NCBI GenBank assembly: GCA_007693505.1
Contig: REDL01000080.1
Coordinates: forward strand, 1 to 64,000
Source: Desulfovibrionales bacterium
GTDB taxonomy: Bacteria; Desulfobacterota; Desulfovibrionia; Desulfovibrionales; Desulfonatronaceae
Reading direction: 5' to 3'
DNA length: 64,000 nucleotides
Below the pieces are notes generated by a model that was given only the letters and a program-made list of their open reading frames with translations, had not been told where the DNA came from and did no database searches. The position numbers and the translations under genes are program-made. Below are positions 43,728 to 52,443 of this stretch, in pieces (position 1 is the stretch's first letter; each line of letters begins with the position of its first letter).

Positions 43728-45158
43728 ATGCAAAGCTCATCTTCACTGGACATCGCATCACTCTGCCTGGAATATCCCAGAGCCCTGTCCGTCCAAAAAC
43801 GCATCCACGAAAAGATCGACGACTACGCTGACTACAATTTCTCCTCGTTGCAAAGCACGGCCCTGAACGTATTTTTCGACTTGGCCCAGGAGTTTGATTC
43901 CTTTCGAGACCTGATGACCGTCTGCGCCCTGGTCCCCAAGGTTTTTTTCGACCTGGACTGCACGCTTTACCTTTTCCAGAATCACCAACGTGTCGAACAC
44001 TTCTCCATTTGTCCCGAAACGGGCCAGAACCCCTCTCCTGCAGTCCACCTCCCTCCCTTGACCATCCCGACATCCCACGATGGGCACTACTACCTGCCGA
44101 TCAAGGGCAACAAGGACCTGCAATCCTCCTATCCTGTCAACTCCGAAGGCAATCTGCTCGGCATCCTGGATATCCATCCGGAAAAATCACTTTCTGATCA
44201 CGATCGCCTTTTTTTGGAAAAATACGCCAACAGGGTCGGGTTTCAGCTGCACAGTCGACTGCTGAGCCAGAAAAACCAGGAACATCTCCAGTTCATCCGC
44301 AGCCTGGTCAAGGACATTGGCCACAACGTCATTGTGCCGAACATGTACTTCAAACTTTTCTATCGCCGGCTGGAAGGCACCATCAATGCCATGGGCGATC
44401 TGGCCGAGGACATGCACGCCGCCCATGCACAGCCCCATGAAATCGGCACCGCCCATTGGCAAAAACTCATTACCAGAGCGGACTATATCCAGGAGGCACT
44501 TCAGGATCAGTTTCGAGAAATCCAACGTCACTACGACAACACCAGCCTGTTTTTGGAAACCCTGTTGCGGCGCAGCCATTTTGAACAAGGCCGTTATGTG
44601 CTGGAAAAACGGGCCTGCAACTTCAAAAATCAAATCATCGACCCGCAAATCGCCCGATTCATGTCCCAGTTCGAAGAGCGCGGCATTGAAATCGCATGGG
44701 CCGGCATCCCGGACAAGGAAATCGAGGTGGTGGTCGATGTCGGCCTGATCACCCAGGTTTATGCCAATCTTTTCTCCAATGCCGTGAAATATACCGCCCC
44801 GGTGCGCGATGCCCGCGGCCGATGGGTAAAATTTTTGTCCTATGGCTGGGAAGACATGCCCAATTTTTTTGGCAATTGCCGCGACGGTGTCAAACTGAAC
44901 GTTTTCACAACTGGTCCGCATATCGTCGGTGAAGAACGGGACAGGCTTTTTGAGGAGGGATTTCGGGCTGGAAACACCGCTCAGGAACCAGGAACGGGCC
45001 ACGGATTGTTTTTCATTCGCCAGATCGTGGAACTGCATGGGGGGCGAATGGGCTATGAGCCAACCCCCATGGGTAATAATTTTTTCTTCATCCTTCCCAA
45101 GGACGCTTCCTCTCATTCCCCGTTCCTTGGCTCCGGCAATCCCCGCAAACACCCTTGA
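43728..45158 (+). CDS. Sensor histidine kinase with GAF-like input
   Basis: A 476-residue soluble kinase; no membrane segment is seen. The first about 190 residues may be a GAF-type sensor (DLDCTLYLFQNHQRVEHF and LLGILDIHPEKSLSDHDRLFLEKYANRVGFQL). The phosphorylation helix is unusual, LVKDIGHNVIVPNMYFKLFYRRLEGT near residue 200. The ATPase part is clear: N box QVYANLFSNAVKYTAP near 345 and G2 box GTGHGLFFIRQIVELHGG near 428. ATG at 43728 preferred over TTG at 43707. No response regulator gene is adjacent, so it is an orphan kinase here. Its target is unknown. Confidence 0.82.
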   Translation: MQSSSSLDIASLCLEYPRALSVQKRIHEKIDDYADYNFSSLQSTALNVFFDLAQEFDSFRDLMTVCALVPKVFFDLDCTLYLFQNHQRVEHFSICPETGQNPSPAVHLPPLTIPTSHDGHYYLPIKGNKDLQSSYPVNSEGNLLGILDIHPEKSLSDHDRLFLEKYANRVGFQLHSRLLSQKNQEHLQFIRSLVKDIGHNVIVPNMYFKLFYRRLEGTINAMGDLAEDMHAAHAQPHEIGTAHWQKLITRADYIQEALQDQFREIQRHYDNTSLFLETLLRRSHFEQGRYVLEKRACNFKNQIIDPQIARFMSQFEERGIEIAWAGIPDKEIEVVVDVGLITQVYANLFSNAVKYTAPVRDARGRWVKFLSYGWEDMPNFFGNCRDGVKLNVFTTGPHIVGEERDRLFEEGFRAGNTAQEPGTGHGLFFIRQIVELHGGRMGYEPTPMGNNFFFILPKDASSHSPFLGSGNPRKHP

Positions 45159-45343
45159 GTTTTATCAGGGGCTGAGATACCCTTGACCATGTGTGAAGTA
45201 GAAAATTTACGCTTGGAGCAAGGAGGTGACCTGTTTTCTCTATACACTATCTGACACGACCGTATAACCATTCGATTCGTTTCTGATTCTCGATAGGTCG
45301 TCCCCTGTCTCCCCTGAATAAGGGATCAAACAAAGGAGTTGTG

Positions 45344-46447
45344 ATGATGCGCAAACCTGTTCTGAAACCGTTGTATGTTCTCTTGGCCTTTTCCCTCTTT
45401 CTCACCCTGTCAACCTCGGCCATCGCCCAAACCGAGCGAATTGTCCCCAGAGCGGAAAACTTTCTGTTTTTTATCGACCATTCCGGATCCATGGCCATGA
45501 GCGCCCCCTCCGAGTCTCAAAGCTCCCTGGCCGCACGCCACGATCCAAACAAGCAGGAAAAGATCGAAGTCACCAAGGAAGTCTTGAAGGCCATCAACAA
45601 CGACATTCCGGACATCACCTTCACCGCTGGTCTGTATACATTTGGCCCCTTTCAAGAGTACATCGCCCCCTCGCCGTACGACCCCAATCGCTTGAACCAG
45701 GGGATCGGTGACTTGCAGACCCAATACGACATTTTCGGTCGCCTCACCCCCATGGGCCTTGGCCTGCAGTCCCTGGACGCCGTGATTGGCGGCCTCTCCA
45801 ACCGCAGAGCGGTGATCCTGGTCACGGACGGCGAATCCAATATCGGCCCCAAACCGCTGCCGATTATCCAGGACATGTACGCCAGGTATGGCACCGACCT
45901 CTGCTTCCACGTGATCAGCTTTGCTCAGACCGCGGCTGAAAAAGCCCTGGTGGAGCAGATCGCCGCAGTCAATCCCTGCACGGTCACCGCCGATGTCATG
46001 GACCTGCAGGACGATGCCAAGCGTGCGGAATTCGTGCGCAAGGTGTTCTATGACGTGGAAGTCATCCCGGCGGCTCCTGTTGTCGAGCCCACCCCCCCGG
46101 CTCCGGTGGAAGAAGTCATTGTCTTCCGTAATGTGAATTTCGACTTTGACCGGTACAACATCAAACCTGAATTCGAGCCCCTGCTCCGAGAAGCCGCGGA
46201 AATCATCAAGGCCCGCCCCGGAAATCAGGTGCTTGTTGATGGTCACACCTGCAACATCGGCCCCGCGGCCTACAACATGGGTCTGTCCGAACGCCGGGCA
46301 TCTTCGGTCCGCAACTTCCTGGTCAACGAGGGCGTTGAAGCGGATCGCATCACAACCCGGGGTTTTGGATTGACCCAACCCCGATTCGACAACAATACCC
46401 GCGAAGGTCGCTCCTTGAACCGTCGCGTGGAAATTCGCTTCGAATAG
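45344..46447 (+). CDS. Secreted VWA-OmpA fusion protein
   Basis: A 367-residue envelope protein. A Sec signal peptide (about 1-28, cut after AIA) is followed by a von Willebrand A domain: FFIDHSGSM near residue 44 gives the MIDAS DxSxS motif, with LVTDGESNIGP near 165. The C-terminal about 110 residues are an OmpA-type peptidoglycan-binding domain: NVNFDFDRYNIKPEF near 261 and LSERRASSVRNFL near 318. The usual short Pro-rich linker (PAAPVVEPTPPAPVEE) lies between. AAAGGAG is 5 to 8 bases ahead of the ATGs at 45344/45347. It probably links a calcium- or protein-binding domain to the cell wall. Confidence 0.9.
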   Translation: MMRKPVLKPLYVLLAFSLFLTLSTSAIAQTERIVPRAENFLFFIDHSGSMAMSAPSESQSSLAARHDPNKQEKIEVTKEVLKAINNDIPDITFTAGLYTFGPFQEYIAPSPYDPNRLNQGIGDLQTQYDIFGRLTPMGLGLQSLDAVIGGLSNRRAVILVTDGESNIGPKPLPIIQDMYARYGTDLCFHVISFAQTAAEKALVEQIAAVNPCTVTADVMDLQDDAKRAEFVRKVFYDVEVIPAAPVVEPTPPAPVEEVIVFRNVNFDFDRYNIKPEFEPLLREAAEIIKARPGNQVLVDGHTCNIGPAAYNMGLSERRASSVRNFLVNEGVEADRITTRGFGLTQPRFDNNTREGRSLNRRVEIRFE

Positions 46448-46460
46448 ACGCACGCCTTTC

Positions 46461-46484
46461 CCCCCTCCCCGCCCGGGGAGGGGG
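46461..46484 (+). promoter_or_regulatory. Strong GC-rich stem-loop after the VWA-OmpA gene
   Basis: A perfect 10-bp stem (46461-46470 with 46475-46484) and a 4-nt loop lies 13 bases after the stop and 24 bases before the next start. No T run follows, so it probably stabilises or partly terminates the transcript rather than ending it. Confidence 0.65.
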
Positions 46485-46507
46485 CCTTCAACATCCGCGA
46501 GATTCCA

Positions 46508-46951
46508 ATGCAGCACCATATACTACGTCTGTTGTTGCCTGCCGCGCTCCTGCTCCTTATGGCCACCCCATCCCTTGCCTCAGGATTTGACACTTCACCC
46601 GGCACGGCGCACCATTCAGCCATCGAACTCCAGTTCGCCGAGTTTTCCAAAAACTGGATCGACAAGATCGACCGAAGCTTCACCTCTCGAATCGGCAACA
46701 TCACGTTCGAAACCAACAGCAGAGGATACGTCGGAAGGTACATGCAGGTGGATCGGGACTCCGTTTCCTGGTCTGTCAAGCAGACCACCAACAGCCCGCC
46801 CACGTACATCGGTTTACTGGAATACACCGAGTGGACCTATGAAAGCGTGGCTCCTACCCGCGAAGGTGCGGCCCAGGGGCCCTTTGTGGTGGTCCATGGC
46901 CGCAAGGTCACCGAGATTTTTCAGTACAAGGCCAATCGCTGGCTGGAGTGA
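46508..46951 (+). CDS. Small periplasmic hypothetical protein
   Basis: A 147-residue protein with a signal peptide (hydrophobic run LLLPAALLLLMATPSLA, cut after SLA). The mature part is beta-rich: FSKNWIDKIDRSFTSRIGNITFETNS, and ends with HGRKVTEIFQYKANRWLE. No family is recognised. It directly follows the VWA-OmpA gene and shares its transcript up to the strong terminator, so the two may act together at the cell envelope; that link is inference. Confidence 0.75.
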   Translation: MQHHILRLLLPAALLLLMATPSLASGFDTSPGTAHHSAIELQFAEFSKNWIDKIDRSFTSRIGNITFETNSRGYVGRYMQVDRDSVSWSVKQTTNSPPTYIGLLEYTEWTYESVAPTREGAAQGPFVVVHGRKVTEIFQYKANRWLE

Positions 46952-46988
46952 CCGGCAATTCCTACATTTCGCATCCATCTTTCATCCT

Positions 46989-47022
46989 GAGCGGCTCGGT
47001 TTCCCGAGCCGCTCTTTTTTTT
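46989..47022 (+). terminator. Rho-independent terminator
   Basis: An 11-bp perfect stem (46989-46999 with 47004-47014), 4-nt loop and eight T (47015-47022). It ends the VWA-OmpA/small periplasmic protein transcript. Confidence 0.95.
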
Positions 47023-47124
47023 GGGTTAACCTCCCTCGCGCGGCTGAGGAGTACAGCGAAAATAATTTGAACAGTTTGATGAAAAGTAAAAATACCTTGA
47101 AGCAATTCTCTGACGATGATTTCT

Positions 47125-47237
47125 GTAGGGGCAGGCCTCGCGCCCGCCCAGGTTGCAAGCAATCACTTGGAATGCCGATGTTACGATTGCAACTTGCTGA
47201 CGCCTCGACCCAGGACGGCCGCGAGGGCCGCCCCTAC
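47125..47237. repeat. 113-bp intergenic inverted-repeat element
   Basis: Arms GTAGGGGCAGGCCTCGCG (47125 on) and its inverted partner ending GGGCCGCCCCTAC at 47237 match at 21 of 25 positions. Between them a second, shorter inversion (TTGCAA...TTGCAA) is seen. This GTAGGGGC...GCCCCTAC type is a common dispersed element of bacterial intergenic DNA. The gap 46952-47672 also holds an A/T-rich stretch of GATCGAAATC-like units near 47405-47440, and no gene I can support. Confidence 0.8.
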
Positions 47238-47576
47238 GAAAGACCAAATGCGACATGGTAACAACCACAACACTGTTAAGGTTATTTTTGCTCGATTCCT
47301 AATTCCTGCTGAGACCAGAATAAAATTGCAGAGAAGCAAGTGCGCAGCGGTGACATCCTGGATAACGATGTCGGTCATATTTGTTCTCAAGCCACAAAGG
47401 GCTGTATCGAAATCAAAATCGTGATCGGAATCGATTTTGGACAACTTTCCAGCTTCAACTTCGATGATTGCAGCCCACCTTGAGGGATACTCTTAAAAAC
47501 ATTGCAATCTACTATCCTGAAACCATAAAGCTTTCGCAAAAAACAAATTATCCCGTCAAAAAAACAGTTACCGCCG

Positions 47577-47605
47577 TTGACAGGAAAAATGAAACCCGAT
47601 ATCAA
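47577..47605 (+). promoter_or_regulatory. Sigma-70 promoter of the iron transporter operon
   Basis: TTGACA (47577-47582), a 17-base spacer and TATCAA (47600-47605). It lies 68 bases ahead of the binding-protein ATG. No clear Fur box is seen around it. Confidence 0.75.
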
Positions 47606-47672
47606 AACAAACCTTGTGGCCAACCACTCTCCTTGGCGTAGTTGCCTATCTTTCAACCCGGAGGAATCTTCG

Positions 47673-48716
47673 ATGACGTCTCGCCTACCTGTAATGAAAT
47701 TGCGAATCACTGCCTTTTTTCTTGTCGCATGCCTTCTCGTATCAGGAGTACTGACCGCCAACGCCGCGGAAGTGAACATTTACTCCTCGCGGCAAGAGCA
47801 CTTGATCAAACATCTTCTGGATGACTTTACCGCCGAGACCGGCATCCGGTACAACCTGTTGACAGGCGATGGGCCAGGACTTTTGGAGCGATTACGCCGA
47901 GAGGGACGAAACAGCCCCGCGGACGTACTGATCACCGTGGATGTTGCCAATCTGGTGGCCGCGAAGAATGCCGAGGTGCTCCAACCCATCCAGTCCAGTG
48001 TGCTGGAGGAAAACATCCTTCCCCAGTACCGGGACGATGAGGGATTCTGGTACGGCCTGTCTGCCCGCGCTCGAATCATTTACTATGACCCGGAGCGGGT
48101 TGATCAAGACAAGATCACCACGTATGAATCCCTGGCTGACCCGGAATTGGGGCAGTTGGTTTGCGTCCGTTCCTCTTCCAACGTCTACAATATCTCACTC
48201 ACGGCTTCGATGATTGCCCATCATGGCGAGGAGCAGACCGAGCAGTGGGTCCGGGGATTAGTGGGCAATTTTGCCAGGTCACCCCAGGACAACGACACGG
48301 CGCAGATTCGCGCCGTTGCTGCGGGTGAGTGCGGCGTGGGCATTGCCAATAGCTACTATTTCGCTCGTCTGCTGGCCTCAGACGCCCCGGCGGACCAGGA
48401 TGTCACCAGTCGTGTACAAGTGATGTGGCCCAACCAGGAGGATCGCGGAGCCCATATGAACGTCAGTGGCGCCGGCGTGACCATGAGTTCCAGGAACGTT
48501 GACGCGGCAACCAAGCTCATCGAGTTTCTCTCGGGGGAGCATGCCCAGGAGATCTATGCGCGGGTGAATAACGAGTTTCCCGTGAACCCTAATGTGCAGC
48601 CCAGCGGGCCGGTGGTTCAGATGGGTACATTCAAGGCCGACGAATTGGACCTTTCCGTCATCCAAAAACATACCATGGATGCCGTGCGAGTCATGGATCG
48701 CGGAGGCTGGCGCTAA
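47673..48716 (+). CDS. fbpA: Iron(III) ABC transporter, periplasmic binding protein
   Basis: A 347-residue FbpA/FutA-type binding protein. It has a signal peptide (cut after ANA, about residue 30), then AEVNIYSSRQEHLIKHLLDDF at the mature start, NSPADVLITVDVANL near 78, the YYDPERV stretch near 132 and a C-terminal NNEFPVNPNV motif near 295. These match ferric-iron binders that use tyrosines. GGAGGA lies about 8 bases ahead of the ATG at 47673; the frame open from 47577 begins inside the promoter. First gene of a three-gene operon. Confidence 0.92.
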   Translation: MTSRLPVMKLRITAFFLVACLLVSGVLTANAAEVNIYSSRQEHLIKHLLDDFTAETGIRYNLLTGDGPGLLERLRREGRNSPADVLITVDVANLVAAKNAEVLQPIQSSVLEENILPQYRDDEGFWYGLSARARIIYYDPERVDQDKITTYESLADPELGQLVCVRSSSNVYNISLTASMIAHHGEEQTEQWVRGLVGNFARSPQDNDTAQIRAVAAGECGVGIANSYYFARLLASDAPADQDVTSRVQVMWPNQEDRGAHMNVSGAGVTMSSRNVDAATKLIEFLSGEHAQEIYARVNNEFPVNPNVQPSGPVVQMGTFKADELDLSVIQKHTMDAVRVMDRGGWR

Positions 48717-48756
48717 CAGGTCGCGCACTCCAGCAATCACATCGCCCTGAAAATTG

Positions 48757-48792
48757 ATCCGCGCCAGTGCCTTCCCCGGCTCGGGCGCGGAT
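48757..48792 (+). terminator. Stem-loop with short T run between fbpA and fbpB
   Basis: ATCCGCGCC (48757-48765) pairs with GGCGCGGAT (48784-48792), a perfect 9-bp stem with an 18-nt loop holding a further GCC/GGC pairing. TTT follows the arm. Placed 40 bases after fbpA, it may be a partial terminator that keeps the permease and ATPase lower than the binding protein. Confidence 0.65.
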
Positions 48793-48910
48793 TTTCCTAG
48801 CAAACCCATCCACAGCCAGAAGTCTCTCCTGTACCCATTTGGCTCAAGCCAGCCCTTTTTCACATTGGCATTGCACCATAAGCACCTCCCACCCATGAGG
48901 AGTTCTCCAC

Positions 48911-50536
48911 GTGCGTCTTTGGTTCTCTCTCGTCGTCGGCATTGCCGTCTTGGTCGCCGCACCAATCCTGGTGATCGTCGCCCATCTTTTCGTGCCGGCT
49001 TCGGAACACTGGCAGCACCTAGCCGGCACGGTACTCCCCCGATACGTGGCCAATTCCTTGCTTTTGATGCTCGGTGTCGGGGCAGGAACATTGGTGATCG
49101 GCGTCAGTACGGCTTGGTTGGTCAGCATGACCAATTTTCCAGGCCGTCGTCTTTTCGAGTGGAGCCTGATCGTCCCGCTGGCCATCCCTTCCTACGTTAT
49201 TGCCTTCACCTACACCGGCCTGCTGGAATTCGGCGGCCCGGTCCAGACCTTTCTGAGAGATTTTTTTGGCTGGCGCTCCGCCGCGGATTATTGGTTTCCA
49301 CAGATCCGCTCCCTGCCGGGAGCCATCGTGATGATGACCTTGGTTTTCTATCCTTATGTATACATGCTCTCGCGGGCGGCTTTCCTGGAGCAGTCGGTCT
49401 GCGTCCTGGATGCCAGCCGGACCCTGGGCAGAGGCGCCTGGAGCACCTTTTTTGGAGTGGCTCTGCCACTCGCCAGACCAGCCGTGGCTGGTGGCCTGGC
49501 CCTGGCCTTGATGGAAACCCTGGCAGACTTCGGGACCGTGGATTTCTTTTCCGTGGACACTTTTGTCACCGGCATCTACCGTACCTGGAAGGGAATGTGG
49601 CTACCGGCGGTTGCCGCCCAATTGGGAGCGGTCCTAATGCTCTTCATCCTGGCCCTGATCCTTTTGGAGCGCTGGTCCAGGCGGGGACGCGTCAGTCATA
49701 CCACCGGCTACTATCGTCAACTGCCCCGCTTCCAACTTCGCGGCATCACCGCCGGGCTGGCCTCTTTGGCCTGTGCCATCCCAGTCTTTTTCGGTTTTTT
49801 GCTGCCGGTAACCGCCATGGCTGTCTGGACCTGGCAGAGTCGGCAGCTCATCGATTCCAGGTATGTAGAGATGGCCTTGTCCAGTCTGATGCTGGCTACG
49901 ATCAGTGCCGTGATTGCCGTTGGTACCGCCGTAATCCTGGCCTACGGCCGACGCCTGGTTCCCGGCAGGATTACCGCCGTAGCGGTCCAGACCGCGGCGC
50001 TGGGGTATGCCGTCCCGGGTGCGGTTATCGCTTTGGGGATCATGATCCCCTTCGCTTTCCTGGACAATGCCATCGATGATTTTGCCCGTAGCGTCTTCGG
50101 CTTTTCCACCGGATTGCTGCTCACTGGAACCTGGGCGGCCTTGATCTTTGCCTACGTGGTTCGCTTCCTGGCCGTCTCCAGCAACACCATTGAGGCCAGC
50201 TTGCAGAAAGTCACCCCAAGCATGGATGGTGCGGCCAGGACTTTGGGGCTTACCGCGGGACAAACCCTGCGCCGGGTCCATGGGCCGATCATGCGTGCCA
50301 GCCTGCTCACCGCTGGAGTGCTCGTCTTCGTGGACGTGATGAAGGAACTCCCGGCCACGCTGATGATGCGCCCTTTTGGGTTGAACACCCTGGCCATCCG
50401 CTCTTTTGAACTAGCCTCGGACGGTCTGCTCAAGGAATCCGCCAGTCCCTCCCTGGCCATTGTCCTGGCCGGACTGATTCCGGTCATTCTGGCCAGCCTG
50501 ATGATCGCCCGCTCCCGCCCCGGGCAATCCTCCTAA
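48911..50536 (+). CDS. fbpB: Iron(III) ABC transporter permease (fused double permease)
   Basis: A 541-residue permease with two binding-protein-dependent transport domains in one chain. Each half has its EAA-type loop: DASRTLGRGAWSTFFGVALPLARPA near residue 175 and GAARTLGLTAGQTLRRVHGPIMRASLL near 440. This double layout is the normal form for FbpB-type iron permeases. The start is GTG at 48911, with GAGGAG about 9 bases upstream. The stop is 21 bases before the ATPase. Confidence 0.9.
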   Translation: MRLWFSLVVGIAVLVAAPILVIVAHLFVPASEHWQHLAGTVLPRYVANSLLLMLGVGAGTLVIGVSTAWLVSMTNFPGRRLFEWSLIVPLAIPSYVIAFTYTGLLEFGGPVQTFLRDFFGWRSAADYWFPQIRSLPGAIVMMTLVFYPYVYMLSRAAFLEQSVCVLDASRTLGRGAWSTFFGVALPLARPAVAGGLALALMETLADFGTVDFFSVDTFVTGIYRTWKGMWLPAVAAQLGAVLMLFILALILLERWSRRGRVSHTTGYYRQLPRFQLRGITAGLASLACAIPVFFGFLLPVTAMAVWTWQSRQLIDSRYVEMALSSLMLATISAVIAVGTAVILAYGRRLVPGRITAVAVQTAALGYAVPGAVIALGIMIPFAFLDNAIDDFARSVFGFSTGLLLTGTWAALIFAYVVRFLAVSSNTIEASLQKVTPSMDGAARTLGLTAGQTLRRVHGPIMRASLLTAGVLVFVDVMKELPATLMMRPFGLNTLAIRSFELASDGLLKESASPSLAIVLAGLIPVILASLMIARSRPGQSS

Positions 50537-50557
50537 CTGTCAACAGATAAGGTTCCC

Positions 50558-51718
50558 ATGTCTTTGCTGATTGAGACCATTCGTCACACGTTCGGCCCCA
50601 AGACCGTGCTTCAGGATATTTCCCTCCAGGTCGCATCCGGTGAGGTTGTCTGCCTGCTGGGTCCATCCGGCTGCGGCAAGACAACCCTGCTCAGGCTGAT
50701 TGCCGGACTCGAGGAACTCCAGCATGGCCGTATTCTGATTGATGACCAGGTCATTGCCGAACCCCGGCGGCAGATGCTGCCGGAACGGCGCGGCACCGGA
50801 TTCCTGTTCCAGGATTTCGCCTTGTTTCCGCACCTCACGGTCCTGGAAAACACCATGTTCGGCCTGGCGCAAAGGAGTTCCAAAGCCGAACGTCGCGCCA
50901 AAGCCCTGGACGCCCTGGAGCAGGTGGACATGCAGGACTACGCGGCGGTCTATCCACATGAACTTTCCGGCGGACAGCAGCAACGGGTGGCCTTGGCCCG
51001 AGCCCTGGCCCCCAGCCCGCGGATCATGCTCCTGGACGAACCGTTCTCCAACCTGGACACCCGGCTGCGGGCCCAGATTCGAGACCAGACCCTGCATGTG
51101 CTCAAATCCACCGGCGTGGCCACGGTCATGGTCACCCACGATCCGGAAGAGGCCATGTTCATGGGCGACCGGATCATCCTGATGCATCAAGGTCACATCG
51201 TGCAAACCGGCAGCCCGGCAGAGTTGTATGCCCATCCGGTCAATGCCTTCGTGACCACTTTTTTCAGTGACGTGAACGCGATTTCGGGAACAGTGGAGGC
51301 AGGCGCCGTCCAGACCAAATTCGGAACCATCAAGGCACATGGCCTCCCGGACGGATCAGCGGTGGACATTCTCTTCCGGCCGGATGCCGTTTCCGTGCGT
51401 AACGGCCACTGTGCGCTCTCGTCCCATCGGGGCGAAGCCGCCCCAAACGGATATCGGACGGCAAGTGAAAGCGTGAGCAATATTGCCGAAGGCAGGGACG
51501 AACGTCCCTTGGAAAATCTTATCGAGGCCGATGTTCTGACCACCCGCCTGCTTCCGGGAGCGACTCTTGTCCACCTCAGGATCCCCGTAAATGGGCAAAG
51601 CGATACGCCGGATCTGCATCTGCATGCCCGGGTCCCCTGTGTTTCCCCCATGCCCGAGGGAACAAAGGTCCAGGTGCATGTCCCCTTGGACCAGATCTAT
51701 GTATTCCCGAAATCCTGA
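50558..51718 (+). CDS. fbpC: Iron(III) ABC transporter ATP-binding protein
   Basis: A 386-residue ATPase. Walker A is GPSGCGKTTLLRLIAG near residue 35, the Q-loop is in GFLFQDFALFPHL, the signature is LSGGQQQRVALARALAP near 138 and Walker B is IMLLDEPFSNLD. A C-terminal TOBE-like domain (from about residue 240) is present, with a ~40-residue polar insertion (SSHRGEAAPNGYRTASE and on). It overlaps the convergent cbiL by 22 bases at the 3' end. Confidence 0.92.
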   Translation: MSLLIETIRHTFGPKTVLQDISLQVASGEVVCLLGPSGCGKTTLLRLIAGLEELQHGRILIDDQVIAEPRRQMLPERRGTGFLFQDFALFPHLTVLENTMFGLAQRSSKAERRAKALDALEQVDMQDYAAVYPHELSGGQQQRVALARALAPSPRIMLLDEPFSNLDTRLRAQIRDQTLHVLKSTGVATVMVTHDPEEAMFMGDRIILMHQGHIVQTGSPAELYAHPVNAFVTTFFSDVNAISGTVEAGAVQTKFGTIKAHGLPDGSAVDILFRPDAVSVRNGHCALSSHRGEAAPNGYRTASESVSNIAEGRDERPLENLIEADVLTTRLLPGATLVHLRIPVNGQSDTPDLHLHARVPCVSPMPEGTKVQVHVPLDQIYVFPKS

Positions 51719-52434
51719 CCAGATTCCCTGTTCACAAGAGCCAAGGAGAAATAGGACAGCGGCTCGGGAACTGCCTCCAGGTCAGAGTACACGGCCTCCT
51801 CGGTCAAACCGCACCGGGTGATCAGCGTGGTTCGCTCTTCCAGGGCATTGCTCCGCAACAGGTTCTTCAGTTCCGCAAGTCGCTTGGCCGGTTTCAAGAT
51901 CACCATGGCGTCCGCTTCGCCAAGCAGTCGCTCCAGACGAGCCTCCGGGGTATGCCCTGTGGCCACCACCAGGGTTTCCTCACCCTCCACCAGGGTCCGC
52001 TCCAGGCGAGCCGCCGCTGCCTGAAAGGACGTCACCCCTGGGATGATCCGGATGTCCACCCCCGCATCCCAGGTACGGATGGATCGCAGCACATGGCCGA
52101 AGGTGCTGTAGATCAACGGATCGCCCAGGGTGATGAACGCGGCGCTCTGCCCGGTATTCAAATACTCCAGTACCTGCGCGGCATTCTTGCGTCGTGCCTC
52201 CTGACGGATGTGGTCGTCTCGCGTCATCGGGAATTCCAGGCGCTGAACGCCGGCATCAGGGGCCAAGTGCGGGCGGATGATGTCCAAAGCCACGGAAAAA
52301 TCGTTCTTGGCCGAGGCTGGCGTGAAGACCATGCGCACATTGCCCAGAGCCTTGACCGCGGCCAAGGTGAGCAGATCCGGATCACCCGGACCAACACCGA
52401 TTCCGAACAGGATACCCTGCGTTGCAATTCCCAT
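51697..52434 (-). CDS. cbiL: Precorrin-2 C20-methyltransferase
   Basis: A 245-residue SAM-dependent methylase of the cobalamin pathway. Family motifs are IGVGPGDPDLLT near the N-terminus (SAM-binding), FITLGDPLIYSTFGHV near residue 98, IPGVTSFQAAAARL near 130 and a C-terminal SYFSLALVNR. These match CobI/CbiL. It lies 9 bases downstream of uppP on the same strand; no other cobalamin genes are in the window, which is a partial pathway here. It overlaps fbpC by 22 bases tail to tail. Confidence 0.88.
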   Translation of the reverse strand: MGIATQGILFGIGVGPGDPDLLTLAAVKALGNVRMVFTPASAKNDFSVALDIIRPHLAPDAGVQRLEFPMTRDDHIRQEARRKNAAQVLEYLNTGQSAAFITLGDPLIYSTFGHVLRSIRTWDAGVDIRIIPGVTSFQAAAARLERTLVEGEETLVVATGHTPEARLERLLGEADAMVILKPAKRLAELKNLLRSNALEERTTLITRCGLTEEAVYSDLEAVPEPLSYFSLALVNRESGQDFGNT

Positions 52435-52443
52435 CGTGTGAAC

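Noticed and set aside
47577-47672. Upstream start of the fbpA frame at 47577
   Set aside because: The codon is the -35 TTGACA of a good promoter and the extra residues have no signal peptide; GGAGGA supports 47673.
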